This document shows positions 32,856-40,398 of a stretch of DNA of 64,000 nt, piece by piece. The stretch spans positions 3,348,001-3,412,000 of the forward strand of contig NZ_AP017422.1 in the NCBI RefSeq assembly GCF_002355595.1. The letters are read 5' to 3'. A model generated the notes under the pieces. That model was given only the letters and a program-made list of their open reading frames with translations. It had not been told where the DNA came from and searched no databases. Position 1 is the first letter of the stretch. Every line of letters starts with the position of its first letter. A program made the position numbers and the translations under genes. Origin of the DNA: Filimonas lacunae. Lineage in GTDB: Bacteria > Bacteroidota > Bacteroidia > Chitinophagales > Chitinophagaceae.

Positions 32856-33452
32856 ATGTCAGATAACATAGATGAAATCGAATTATTAAAGTCGGCACTT
32901 GGCGCATCGGGAATGAAGCCGGAAGCATTTGATTTATCAATACCATACTGGAGTATAAAACAATATAAAAAGGGAGAGTTCTACAACGAATACAAAAATG
33001 TTTGCAAGCACCTTGGCTTTGTTATTAACGGGGTGTTCAGGATTTACCGGGTAAACAGTGAAACGGGAGAAGAGAAGAATATGCTCTTTTTTACCAATCA
33101 TCAGTTTGTAGCCTCCTATAAAAGCTTTTTAGCTCAAACGGCATGCGACTATTACACAGAAGCGGTGGTTGATTCTACTATATTATATATCCATATAGAC
33201 CATCTTAATACGCTGTATGAGCAATCGCATCAGTGGGAAAGATTCGGCCGGCTGGTAGCAGAAAAGGCTTTTCATGAAGTAATGGTGAACACGGAAGGCT
33301 TTTTATTTAAAACACCGGAAGATCGTTACCGTGAAATGCTGGAAAAGCATCCGGATATTTTCAATGCGGTGCCACTTTATCATATTGCCTCTTATTTAGG
33401 TATACAGGGCCCATCGCTAAGCCGTATCCGCAAACGTATGGTTGGCAAATAA
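32856..33452 (+). CDS. Crp/Fnr-family transcriptional regulator
   Basis: A 198-residue regulator. The N-terminal cyclic-nucleotide-binding-like jelly roll is recognised by 'SIKQYKKGEFYNEYKNVCKH', 'LGFVINGVFRIYRVN' and 'FFTNHQFVASYKSFLAQ'; the effector-contact residues of true CRP are not conserved, as is usual for this Bacteroidota group. The C-terminal winged helix is short ('IASYLGIQGPSLSRIRKRM'). An alpha/beta hydrolase gene follows 88 bp downstream, with a TTTAACC-CA-GGTTAAA palindrome in the gap, so local control of the hydrolase is likely. Ligand unknown. Confidence 0.88.
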   Translation: MSDNIDEIELLKSALGASGMKPEAFDLSIPYWSIKQYKKGEFYNEYKNVCKHLGFVINGVFRIYRVNSETGEEKNMLFFTNHQFVASYKSFLAQTACDYYTEAVVDSTILYIHIDHLNTLYEQSHQWERFGRLVAEKAFHEVMVNTEGFLFKTPEDRYREMLEKHPDIFNAVPLYHIASYLGIQGPSLSRIRKRMVGK

Positions 33453-33462
33453 CGTTTTTGAT

Positions 33463-33478
33463 TTTAACCCAGGTTAAA
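33463..33478. promoter_or_regulatory. Palindrome between Crp-like regulator and hydrolase genes
   Basis: TTTAACC, two bases, GGTTAAA: a perfect 7-bp inverted repeat 63 bp before the hydrolase start. It could be the operator of the adjacent Crp-type regulator; its form differs from the E. coli CRP site, so this is inference. Confidence 0.35.
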
Positions 33479-33540
33479 TTTATCCCCATGGCATAGTGCG
33501 AGGTTTGTGATGTCCTAAAAAACAATAGGCAACCAACATC

Positions 33541-34335
33541 ATGAAAAAAGTAATATTCATTCTGGCCATGACCGTATCCGCTTTTACTACCCAGGCTCAG
33601 AAAGTAGTCAGCAAACACTCCAAAACCATTGTACTTGTTCACGGAGCATGGTCAGATTCTTCTTCCTGGAATGCCGTAACCCCCATCTTAAGGGCGCAGG
33701 GTGAAGAGGTAATTAATATTAACCTGGCAGGTCACGGAAAAGATACCACTGCATTTGCCGGTATTTCCTTTCAAACCTATGTTAACCAGGTAAAGGCAGC
33801 CATCGGCAACCGCACAGCCGTTGTTCTGGCAGGCCACAGTTTTGCGGGGCTGGTAATAAGCCAGGTAGCTGAAGAAATACCTTCCCAGGTAAAAGAACTG
33901 GTTTTTCTGGCAGCAGCGCTTCCCAACGACGGAGCCAGTCTTTTATCCCTTGCCAAACAGGATCCTGCCTCTCATATAGGCAAGGCGCTTACCATTGACA
34001 AGGAGCATGGTGCAGCCATTGTTACCAAAGAGGCCGCCGCAGACATCTTTGCTGCCGATGCGCCACAGCAGGTACAGGAATACATCGCAGCCAACCTGAA
34101 ACCAGAGCCGCTGGCCCCTCTTGCCACACCGGTTCACCTCACCGATAAAAATTTCGGCAGCATCAGAAAAGTGTATATACACACTGTGAATGACAATGCC
34201 ATCAGTTATGCAGCACAACAGTACATGGCAAAAGCAGGTAAAGTGGCTAAAGTATACAGCCTGCCATCCAGCCATACGCCCTTTATTTCTATGCCGGATA
34301 AACTGGCTGCTATTCTGATTACAGAAAGCAAATAA
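33541..34335 (+). CDS. Secreted alpha/beta hydrolase (EstC / salicylate-esterase-like)
   Basis: A 264-residue serine hydrolase with an N-terminal signal peptide ('MKKVIFILAMTVSAFTTQA'). The fold is clear from 'KTIVLVHGAWSDSSSWNAV' (oxyanion region), the nucleophile elbow 'VLAGHSFAGLVISQ', and the catalytic His in 'SLPSSHTPFISMPDKLA'. The sequence is close in layout to the plant hydroxynitrile-lyase/methylsalicylate-esterase-like group often annotated as alpha/beta hydrolase in soil bacteria. Acts in the periplasm on a small ester or amide that cannot be named from sequence. The upstream Crp-like gene probably regulates it; a hairpin terminator lies after the stop. Confidence 0.88.
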   Translation: MKKVIFILAMTVSAFTTQAQKVVSKHSKTIVLVHGAWSDSSSWNAVTPILRAQGEEVININLAGHGKDTTAFAGISFQTYVNQVKAAIGNRTAVVLAGHSFAGLVISQVAEEIPSQVKELVFLAAALPNDGASLLSLAKQDPASHIGKALTIDKEHGAAIVTKEAAADIFAADAPQQVQEYIAANLKPEPLAPLATPVHLTDKNFGSIRKVYIHTVNDNAISYAAQQYMAKAGKVAKVYSLPSSHTPFISMPDKLAAILITESK

Positions 34336-34365
34336 CCAAGCGTCTCCTGAAAGAGCTTTTAAAGT

Positions 34366-34434
34366 AAGTTGCCTCAAAAAGAAGTGGTCTCAGGTTTTGG
34401 GTTCACTTCAAAATGAGGCAGCTTCTTCTTTTTC
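34366..34434 (+). terminator. Hairpin terminator after the hydrolase gene
   Basis: Arms 34366-34376 and 34414-34424 (AAGTTGCCTCA with TGAGGCAGCTT, one wobble) and an inner AAGTG/CACTT helix, followed by CTTCTTTTTC. The rest of the 219-bp gap shows no gene. Confidence 0.6.
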
Positions 34435-34554
34435 ATAAAGGCTTAATTTTTACAAAGGAATAGCGAATAAGTCCGGATACAAAAGATGGCCACCTATGAG
34501 TAATAATGAATATGGAAGGCAGTATTATTTAGATATTTCAGACTGCCTCCTCCA

Positions 34555-34950
34555 TCATTTCTTGTTAAATGATCCTTTACCTCTACCCCACACAACGAAT
34601 ACGGCAAGAAGCAGTATGAAAATATTAACACCAATGTCATGTCCTTCACCGCGTGAAATATGAAATACAATTGCAGCTGTCATTAATGCAATAATTCCAT
34701 AAGCGGCAAAAATTGTCAGTTTAGGCCGGATGTTAAGTGCAGCTGGCAATAGAATGCCAACTCCGGCCAACACATCAATAATGCCTGTTAGTAAAACGAG
34801 GGCGGGGTTGTCTTTTACCCAGGGAAATGGCAGACTTTCGGGTTTAAATATTTTCGTTGCCCCCGCCCACATAAAAGTTACAGCTAATAATCCTTGCGCT
34901 ACCCAAATCATCAGATTTATCGCTTTTGACGATCCTTGTTGTGTACTCAT
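34555..34950 (-). CDS. DoxX-family membrane protein
   Basis: A 131-residue inner-membrane protein. I use the ATG at 34950 ('MSTQQGSSKAINLMIW'); the frame stays open upstream but that part covers the regulator palindrome. Four hydrophobic helices are seen: 'MIWVAQGLLAVTFMWAGATK', 'PALVLLTGIIDVLAGVGILL', 'LTIFAAYGIIALMTAAIVF' and 'IGVNIFILLLAVFVVWG'. This is the DoxX fold, found in respiratory or redox-stress membrane proteins; the detailed role here is unknown. Divergently transcribed from an HxlR regulator 105 bp away, a common pairing in which HxlR controls a redox or quinone response gene. Confidence 0.85.
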   Translation of the reverse strand: MSTQQGSSKAINLMIWVAQGLLAVTFMWAGATKIFKPESLPFPWVKDNPALVLLTGIIDVLAGVGILLPAALNIRPKLTIFAAYGIIALMTAAIVFHISRGEGHDIGVNIFILLLAVFVVWGRGKGSFNKK

Positions 34951-34995
34951 CACTTCGTGTTTATAGCGCAAAGTATTTATATTCGCTATCCGATT

Positions 34996-35025
34996 GATAG
35001 TACTTTCCATCCGGAAAGCACTATC
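34996..35025. promoter_or_regulatory. 30-bp palindrome between divergent HxlR and DoxX genes (candidate HxlR operator)
   Basis: Arms 34996-35008 (GATAGTACTTTCC) and 35013-35025 (GGAAAGCACTATC) match at 12 of 13 positions around a 4-nt centre. A further CTATC-CGATT-GATAG repeat overlaps its left end (34986-35000). Its place in the 105-bp divergent gap suits an HxlR dimer-dimer site controlling both genes. Confidence 0.65.
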
Positions 35026-35055
35026 CAAAATGGAAGTGACGTAAAAAAGAAAGAG

Positions 35056-35394
35056 ATGCTGTCAAATGCCGGGTGTCCAAAAACAATGCTTTCCATCAAA
35101 GATGCGCTTGATGCTGTAGAAGGAAGATGGAAGCTGCTTATTTTATTTGCCCTGGCCGAAAAGCCGAAAAGATTCAGTCAGATCGCAAAAGAAGTCCATG
35201 GAATCACAGATAAAACCCTGTCAAAAGAGCTGAAAAGTCTTGAAGTAAATAAACTTATCCGCAGAACTGTTCTCGATACTTTCCCTTCAACAATTGAGTA
35301 TGCAATAACGCCACACGGATTGTCTCTTGAAAAAGTACTGGATGAACTCCATTTCTGGGGTTTGGCTCATCGCAAAGAAGTGATCGGTAAATGA
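35056..35394 (+). CDS. HxlR-family transcriptional regulator
   Basis: A 112-residue winged helix-turn-helix protein starting at the ATG at 35056; a longer in-frame extension would run through the operator palindrome and is rejected. Family blocks are plain: 'CPKTMLSIKDALDAVEGRWK', 'LLILFALAEKPKRFSQIAKE' and 'GITDKTLSKELKSLEVNKLI' with the DNA-recognition helix, then the wing 'IEYAITPHGLSLEKVLDEL'. A cysteine near the N-terminus ('NAGCPKT') is at the place used for redox or electrophile sensing in HxlR/HypR-like regulators. Divergent to doxX-like gene and convergent with the VOC gene. Confidence 0.92.
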   Translation: MLSNAGCPKTMLSIKDALDAVEGRWKLLILFALAEKPKRFSQIAKEVHGITDKTLSKELKSLEVNKLIRRTVLDTFPSTIEYAITPHGLSLEKVLDELHFWGLAHRKEVIGK

Positions 35395-35428
35395 CCTAAC
35401 CCATCACTCAGCAAATGAATCTGTTTCA

Positions 35429-35806
35429 TTACTCCGCAGGCTCCCACAATTGAATCTTATTACCTTCAACATCCAGGATATGTACAAATTTGCCATAGTC
35501 AAAGGATGATATCTCGTCCACAATCACCACATTTTCCTTCCTGAGTTCAGCCACCAGCGCCTCAAGGTTCTGCACCCGGTAGTTGATCATGAAATCTTTT
35601 CCGGATGGTGCAAAATATTTCGTGTCTTCGGGAAAAGGGTTCCACTGGGTTAATCCTTTCTTCGTAACATCTTCAGCGTCTGTCCATGAAAAGGTGGTGC
35701 CGTAGGGGGTGGTATCGAAACCCAGGTGCGCTTTATACCATTCATTTACAGCTTTCGGGTCTTTACACTTAAAGAAAATGCCGCCAATTCCAGTTACTTT
35801 TTTCAT
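35429..35806 (-). CDS. VOC-superfamily (glyoxalase/bleomycin-resistance-like) protein
   Basis: A 125-residue protein made of two beta-alpha-beta-beta-beta modules: 'GIGGIFFKCKDPKAVNEWYK' begins the first and 'MINYRVQNLEALVAELRKEN' begins the second; it ends with 'HILDVEGNKIQLWEPAE', whose Glu is the usual metal-ligand position. Small VOC proteins bind metals and act as isomerases, dioxygenases or antibiotic-sequestering proteins; which one applies is not visible. The gene lies 71 bp after the AraC-GyrI regulator on the same strand and may be its target. Confidence 0.88.
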   Translation of the reverse strand: MKKVTGIGGIFFKCKDPKAVNEWYKAHLGFDTTPYGTTFSWTDAEDVTKKGLTQWNPFPEDTKYFAPSGKDFMINYRVQNLEALVAELRKENVVIVDEISSFDYGKFVHILDVEGNKIQLWEPAE

Positions 35807-35877
35807 TTTATATCATTTTTATTTTCACCAATTGTACTGCAGGCATCGACCGATAAATGCAATGCGGTCACAAACAT

Positions 35878-36762
35878 TTAATTGGTTAAAGCTTTGATGG
35901 GTATCATAATGTCCAGGTCAAAGTGTTCCCAGTTACAAATGTTTTCCTTATCCAGATACACTTCCATCCCTGGCTGCGCCTCACACTCATAATCACTATT
36001 GATCAGCCATTTATCAAACAGATAATGAAAAGCCTCACCTACCAGTTGTAAATCACCGGACAACCGGGTTACGGCATATCTGCATGGTGGTAAAAGGGTG
36101 GTACTGACTGGTTCCTCCTCCTGTATTTTCAAATCCGGCGGAAGCGTAATACACACATCATACCTGTATTTCTCTTTGGGCGTTACTTCCGGATCATCTA
36201 TGGACATGCCGAAGATGGTCTGGGTATCAAATAGGTTCTTTTCTTTCGCCCAAACAACCAAACTTTCAAAGGCCCGCAACACCAGGCCCTGCCTGAACGC
36301 ATCCGTAACCCTGATATAAGCGATCCTCCTTTCCGGATACCGTCTGATCTCCACCTCAAACTCACGGTCACAATGGTAGGATTGTACCGGGAAAAATTCT
36401 TTGCCAATCTTGCCATTTTTAATTTCACCCCCTTTGCGGTAGGCACCCGGAGCAATCTGAAAGTAACCCGTAAAAGCCCGGGTGAGCGTAGCCGCTGAGG
36501 AAAAACCACATTCAACAGCAATTGCTGCAATCGGCTTTTTAGAAAAACGTAACAGGCGTGCCGCTTTTTCGCAGCGGGCGCGCCCCACATATTCATTCAC
36601 TGCTTCACCGGTAACCGCCTTAAAAACCCGGTGAAAATGGAATGGGGAATAACAGGCCACATTCGCCAGATTGTCCAGGGAAACAGGCTCATGCACATGA
36701 GCCTGGATGTAATCGATCACTTTATTAATCCGGGCTCTGTAAATGTCATTGGATGTATTCAT
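35878..36762 (-). CDS. AraC-family regulator with C-terminal GyrI-like effector domain
   Basis: A 294-residue protein starting at the ATG at 36762 ('MNTSNDIYRARINKVIDYIQ'). The two helix-turn-helix units of AraC/XylS are at the N-terminus ('HEPVSLDNLANVACYSPFHF', 'HRVFKAVTGEAVNEYVGRAR', 'IAVECGFSSAATLTRAFTGY'), and residues about 135-294 form a GyrI-like domain ('RRIAYIRVTDAFRQGLVLRA' to 'NWEHFDLDIMIPIKAL') that binds small lipophilic ligands in the Rob/BmrR style. Likely senses a toxic small molecule. The VOC gene is next on the same strand. Confidence 0.92.
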   Translation of the reverse strand: MNTSNDIYRARINKVIDYIQAHVHEPVSLDNLANVACYSPFHFHRVFKAVTGEAVNEYVGRARCEKAARLLRFSKKPIAAIAVECGFSSAATLTRAFTGYFQIAPGAYRKGGEIKNGKIGKEFFPVQSYHCDREFEVEIRRYPERRIAYIRVTDAFRQGLVLRAFESLVVWAKEKNLFDTQTIFGMSIDDPEVTPKEKYRYDVCITLPPDLKIQEEEPVSTTLLPPCRYAVTRLSGDLQLVGEAFHYLFDKWLINSDYECEAQPGMEVYLDKENICNWEHFDLDIMIPIKALTN

Positions 36763-36866
36763 GTTTATAGGGTAATGAGGTAGCAGAAAGATAAACGAAA
36801 ATAGAGTAGTAAAACAGGAGCCACTCATTTTCGGGATAGCCGAAGCGTTTCAGGAGAGACATAAAA

Positions 36867-36911
36867 GAAAATATCCTCTGCCTGCCTCTTCAGGTGACAA
36901 AGGATATTTTC
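36867..36911 (-). terminator. Weak hairpin after the sugar-acid operon
   Basis: GAAAATATCCT (36867-36877) and AGGATATTTTC (36901-36911) form an 11-bp stem with a 23-nt loop, 64 bp after the dehydratase stop; the - strand continues with TTTCTTTTAT. AT-rich stem, so only moderate support. Confidence 0.45.
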
Positions 36912-36974
36912 AGCAGTCAGGCGGATGAAAAGCCGCCCCATTTATGTATGATTGGTTTCTTTCTGTTTCCTGGA

Positions 36975-38255
36975 CTATTCAAAAAAAGGCACACCGGGCA
37001 CCGCGTACTTCTTCATCGCAGCTTCATTGATCTCTACGCCTATCCCCGGCTTTTCGCTCACGGTAATAAAGCTGTCTTTCACCCATTCCCCATCGTACTG
37101 CACAATCTCTTTAAACATAGGGTCTGTATGAAAATAGCTCTGCCATTCCAGTATCAGAAAATTGGGTACTGAAGCACATACATGGCAGGAGGCCATACAG
37201 CCCAGGAAGGAAGCCACCATGTGCGGTGCAAACGGTGTATAGTAGAGGTTGGCCAGGTTGGCAATACGCTGCCCCTCTCCCAGCCCCCCGCACTTCTGCA
37301 AATCGGGCATTACAATATCCACCCCGCCTATTTCCAGCAAACGGCGGAAGCCGTAGGCCAGGTACAGGTTTTCACCGGCGGCAATGGGTGTGCTGGTGGC
37401 TTCGGTAATGAGTTTATAGGCTTCTATGTTTTCGGCGGGTATGGGCTCTTCCAGCCATAGCAGGTTTAAGGGTTCCAGCCGTTTACTGATGGCCTGGCCG
37501 GTTACGGCATCGTACCGGCCATGCATATCTACCAGTATATCTGTTTTGGGGCCTACGGCTTCGCGCACGGCAGCTATCTGCTCGTACATACGCTGCAGCT
37601 CGCCGGGGCTGGCCGTCCAGTTATACATATCGTATTTATTGGGGTCGTTAAACTGATCCAGATCAAACTTAATGGCGTTAAAGCCCATGCCCTTTGCTTT
37701 CATCGCCGCCTCCGCAAAATCCTTTGGCTGGGGCAGGTTGCGCTGGTACAGGGCCGTATCGCAGTACACCCGTATTTTATCGCGAAACTTACCACCCAGT
37801 AACTGATACACCGGCACGTGCAGCGCCTTGCCCGCCAGATCCCACAGCGCGGTTTCTATGGCAGAAAGTACGGCTACATACATTCCCGCCTGTGCGCCCT
37901 GGAAAAAGCCTGATTTGCGGATGTTTTCAAACAGGCGGTATACGTTCAGCGGGTTCTGGTTCTTTAACCGCTGGCCAAAGTTCTTTACCAGGTGATAGGT
38001 ACCGGGCACGGCATCTACGCCTTCGCCACATCCCCATATATCCTGGTTGGTGTAAATTTTTACAAACAGGCTGCCTTTGATATAACCGCATTTTACATCG
38101 GTGATCTTTAAATCGGATGGTGCGGAGTTTTTGGGTGTTTCGCCCACTGCTTTTTCATAGCTGCTGCCAAAGCTGCTGAACGATGCCAGCGGCGCCATAG
38201 CGGTGGCCAGCGCGGCTTTGGAAAGAAAAGATCTTCGTGAATGACTGTTGCTCAT
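36975..38255 (-). CDS. Tat-exported enolase-superfamily sugar-acid dehydratase (galactonate/gluconate dehydratase-like)
   Basis: A 426-residue protein from the ATG at 38255. The N-terminus 'SHSRRSFLSKAALATAMA' is a twin-arginine signal, so the folded enzyme should be exported. The mature chain is a mandelate-racemase/enolase-superfamily member: capping domain, then barrel with Lys in 'FNAIKFDLDQF', metal ligands in 'ILVDMHGRYD' (Asp), 'LLWLEEPIPAEN' (Glu) and 'TPIAAGENLYLAYG' (Glu), and His in 'FAPHMVAS'. The 'DMHGRY..' and 'PHMVASFLG' pattern is that of galactonate/gluconate-type dehydratases. It ends an operon with RraA-like, BASS and FGGY kinase genes. A periplasmic sugar-acid dehydratase is unusual; exact substrate unknown. 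Confidence 0.88.
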   Translation of the reverse strand: MSNSHSRRSFLSKAALATAMAPLASFSSFGSSYEKAVGETPKNSAPSDLKITDVKCGYIKGSLFVKIYTNQDIWGCGEGVDAVPGTYHLVKNFGQRLKNQNPLNVYRLFENIRKSGFFQGAQAGMYVAVLSAIETALWDLAGKALHVPVYQLLGGKFRDKIRVYCDTALYQRNLPQPKDFAEAAMKAKGMGFNAIKFDLDQFNDPNKYDMYNWTASPGELQRMYEQIAAVREAVGPKTDILVDMHGRYDAVTGQAISKRLEPLNLLWLEEPIPAENIEAYKLITEATSTPIAAGENLYLAYGFRRLLEIGGVDIVMPDLQKCGGLGEGQRIANLANLYYTPFAPHMVASFLGCMASCHVCASVPNFLILEWQSYFHTDPMFKEIVQYDGEWVKDSFITVSEKPGIGVEINEAAMKKYAVPGVPFFE

Positions 38256-38293
38256 ATGGAAGTTTTTAAATGTAGAAGTATAACGGGTGGTGT

Positions 38294-39238
38294 TTACCAG
38301 GTGCGGTCTTTCAGAAACTGCTGTATGGTAGCTTTCGGCACAGGCAGTTCGCTGATATGGTCGTTGATCCAGCGGGAGAAATCTTTTTCTATCTCCTCTG
38401 TCCACCGCGTATCAATTTGCCCGGCGGTGTACTTGCCTTCGCGCAGGCGCTGGTGGCCAAACATATCGCGCAGACGTACTATTTCAGAGGTGGTGCATAC
38501 CTTCTCAGCCAGGTGCGGTGGTATAAACACCACTACGCCCAGTTTACCCAGCACTACATCACCCGGCATTACGGTTACGGTGCGTATGCGCGTGGGGCGG
38601 TTAATAGCCGTGATCATGGTGTTGAGATCGCCGGGGGGATTGTGATACGAGGGGTCGTAACTGGTGTAAAAAGCGGTAAAGCCGGGTATCTCTTTCAGTC
38701 CTTCTATATCGCGCAGCGCACCATCGTATACAATGCCGTTGCCACTACGTGCGTAAATGGCATTGCCTACGTTATCGCCAATGGTAGGCCCGTTGCGGTG
38801 CGCGCCAAACTGGTCGGCTACATACACATCGCCCTTTACCAGCAGGTCTACCGGCCAGGTGTTCTGCCCGCGTTTGCCCTGTTGTTTGCCCAGGCTGTCT
38901 ATGGCCTTCCATACATCGGGGCGTGCAGGCATAAAGGTGGCGGTAACAGCACGGCCCACCAACACACTATCCGGCTGCAGCACCTGCCAGCTTTCGGCTA
39001 CCTGGTAGCCATACCCGGCATTCTTGAGCACCGCCCAGGCTTCTTCCACACTTACCTGCTTCATGCGTTGCAGCAGCGTGTCCGATACGCGGGGTCGTCC
39101 ATCGGCAAAGCGGGTGCCTTTCCATTCGGGAGTTAAGGCTACTAATTCACTGCGGGTAATCTGCACTTCCTGTGCAGCCGCTTGGCAACAGCTAACCGTT
39201 ATAGCCACCAGGGTTAGCCGCAGAAGGTTCCTGTTCAT
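38294..39238 (-). CDS. Exported RraA-like family protein
   Basis: A 314-residue protein of the RraA/dimethylmenaquinone-methyltransferase-like fold, start at 39238 giving signal peptide 'LLRLTLVAITVSCCQAAAQ'. RraA-fold blocks include 'SVEEAWAVLKNAGYGYQV', 'LVGRAVTATFMPARP', 'VKGDVYVADQFG', 'GNGIVYDGALRDIEGLKEIP' and 'TVMPGDVVLGKLGVVVF'. In the related HMG/CHA aldolases the 'GD..GVV' region binds metal and pyruvate, so aldolase or decarboxylase chemistry on keto acids is possible. The start overlaps the 3' end of the BASS transporter gene by 47 bp. It lies 38 bp before the Tat dehydratase and both products are exported. Confidence 0.85.
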   Translation of the reverse strand: MNRNLLRLTLVAITVSCCQAAAQEVQITRSELVALTPEWKGTRFADGRPRVSDTLLQRMKQVSVEEAWAVLKNAGYGYQVAESWQVLQPDSVLVGRAVTATFMPARPDVWKAIDSLGKQQGKRGQNTWPVDLLVKGDVYVADQFGAHRNGPTIGDNVGNAIYARSGNGIVYDGALRDIEGLKEIPGFTAFYTSYDPSYHNPPGDLNTMITAINRPTRIRTVTVMPGDVVLGKLGVVVFIPPHLAEKVCTTSEIVRLRDMFGHQRLREGKYTAGQIDTRWTEEIEKDFSRWINDHISELPVPKATIQQFLKDRTW

Positions 39239-40355
39239 GGTTGTTATTATTGGATGGTGAATGATCGTGTTCTTCAGGCAGGTGGTGATGCCACCAGCTG
39301 GCCAGTGCCGAGCCGGTGACATTCATCATAGAGCTGAATATGGCGGGTGCCAGGCCTACGGTAGCCATCTTGCCCATGTTCAGGGCCAGACCCGAAGCCA
39401 GTCCGCCGTTTTGCATACCTATTTCAATAGAAATGGTACGGCAATCTTTTTCTGCAAAGCCCAGCAACCGCGATAGCCAGTAGCCTATAAAAAAGCCGCC
39501 TGCATTGTGCATCAACACAGCCAGCAACAGCAGCGCTCCTACCTGTAGCAGATGATCGCGCCCGGCAGCAATGAATATGATAATGATGAACATAATGCCC
39601 GCCATAGACACAAAAGGCATAGCTTTATCCAGCCACGGAAAGCGGCCGTACAGAAAGTAGTTAAACAGCAGGCCGGCAGCAATAGGCAACAGCACTATCT
39701 TCGCTATATCCCACAGCATGGCCCAGAAATGCACTTCAATGTAAGTGCCACCCAGCAGCTTCATTAACAGCGGCGTTAACACCGGTGCCAGTAAGGTGGA
39801 TAAGGCGGTAATACATACCGACAGTGCCAGGTTGGCTTTGGCCAGGTAGGCCATTACGTTGGATGCCAGCCCGCTGGGCGAACAGCCGATAAGGATAATA
39901 CCCGCCGCTACTTCGCCCGGGAAATGGAACAGGTGCGCAATACCAAAACCCAGGAAAGGCATAATGGTAAAATGCCCTACCATACCCACCACTACTTTTT
40001 TGGGCGATTGCAATACCTCGGAAAAATCGTTAAGGCTTAATTCCGTTCCCATACCAAACATAATCAGCTGCAACAGCGGAATGGTAAGGCTGGATAAGCG
40101 AAAGCTGCCCACATGCACAAAATACCGGGGATAATACAACGCCATGCACACGGCAGCCAGTATGGTAATGGTATAGGAAAAGCCCCGCAGCAAAGGGTGG
40201 CCCCGCACGGCCAATGCAGTACACAATAAAGCCAGCACCAGGCACCAGCCTGCCATAACATGTAACTGGCGCAGGGTAAGAAACAGGTACAGGCAGGCGC
40301 AGGCAATAGCCGCCACCAACCCGCCCGTGTAAAGCGGTTTGTGGTTCAATGACAT
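39192..40355 (-). CDS. BASS-family (bile acid:sodium symporter-like) transporter
   Basis: A 387-residue inner-membrane protein with about ten hydrophobic helices. The BASS family is recognised by 'QLIMFGMGTELSLNDFSEVL', 'HFTIMPFLGFGIAHLFHF', 'IILIGCSPSGLASNVMAYLA' (the GCSPSGxxSN sodium-site motif) and 'SIEIGMQNGGLASGLAL'. Such transporters move organic anions, for example pantoate, pyruvate or keto acids, with sodium; here uptake of a sugar acid or keto acid is a fair inference from the operon. The last 30 residues are hydrophilic and His/Asn-rich and overlap the RraA-like gene start. Confidence 0.9.
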   Translation of the reverse strand: MSLNHKPLYTGGLVAAIACACLYLFLTLRQLHVMAGWCLVLALLCTALAVRGHPLLRGFSYTITILAAVCMALYYPRYFVHVGSFRLSSLTIPLLQLIMFGMGTELSLNDFSEVLQSPKKVVVGMVGHFTIMPFLGFGIAHLFHFPGEVAAGIILIGCSPSGLASNVMAYLAKANLALSVCITALSTLLAPVLTPLLMKLLGGTYIEVHFWAMLWDIAKIVLLPIAAGLLFNYFLYGRFPWLDKAMPFVSMAGIMFIIIIFIAAGRDHLLQVGALLLLAVLMHNAGGFFIGYWLSRLLGFAEKDCRTISIEIGMQNGGLASGLALNMGKMATVGLAPAIFSSMMNVTGSALASWWHHHLPEEHDHSPSNNNNHEQEPSAANPGGYNG

Positions 40356-40398
40356 AGCAATCCATTTATAAGAGGAAGAAAAAGGCAGCTATTACCGG

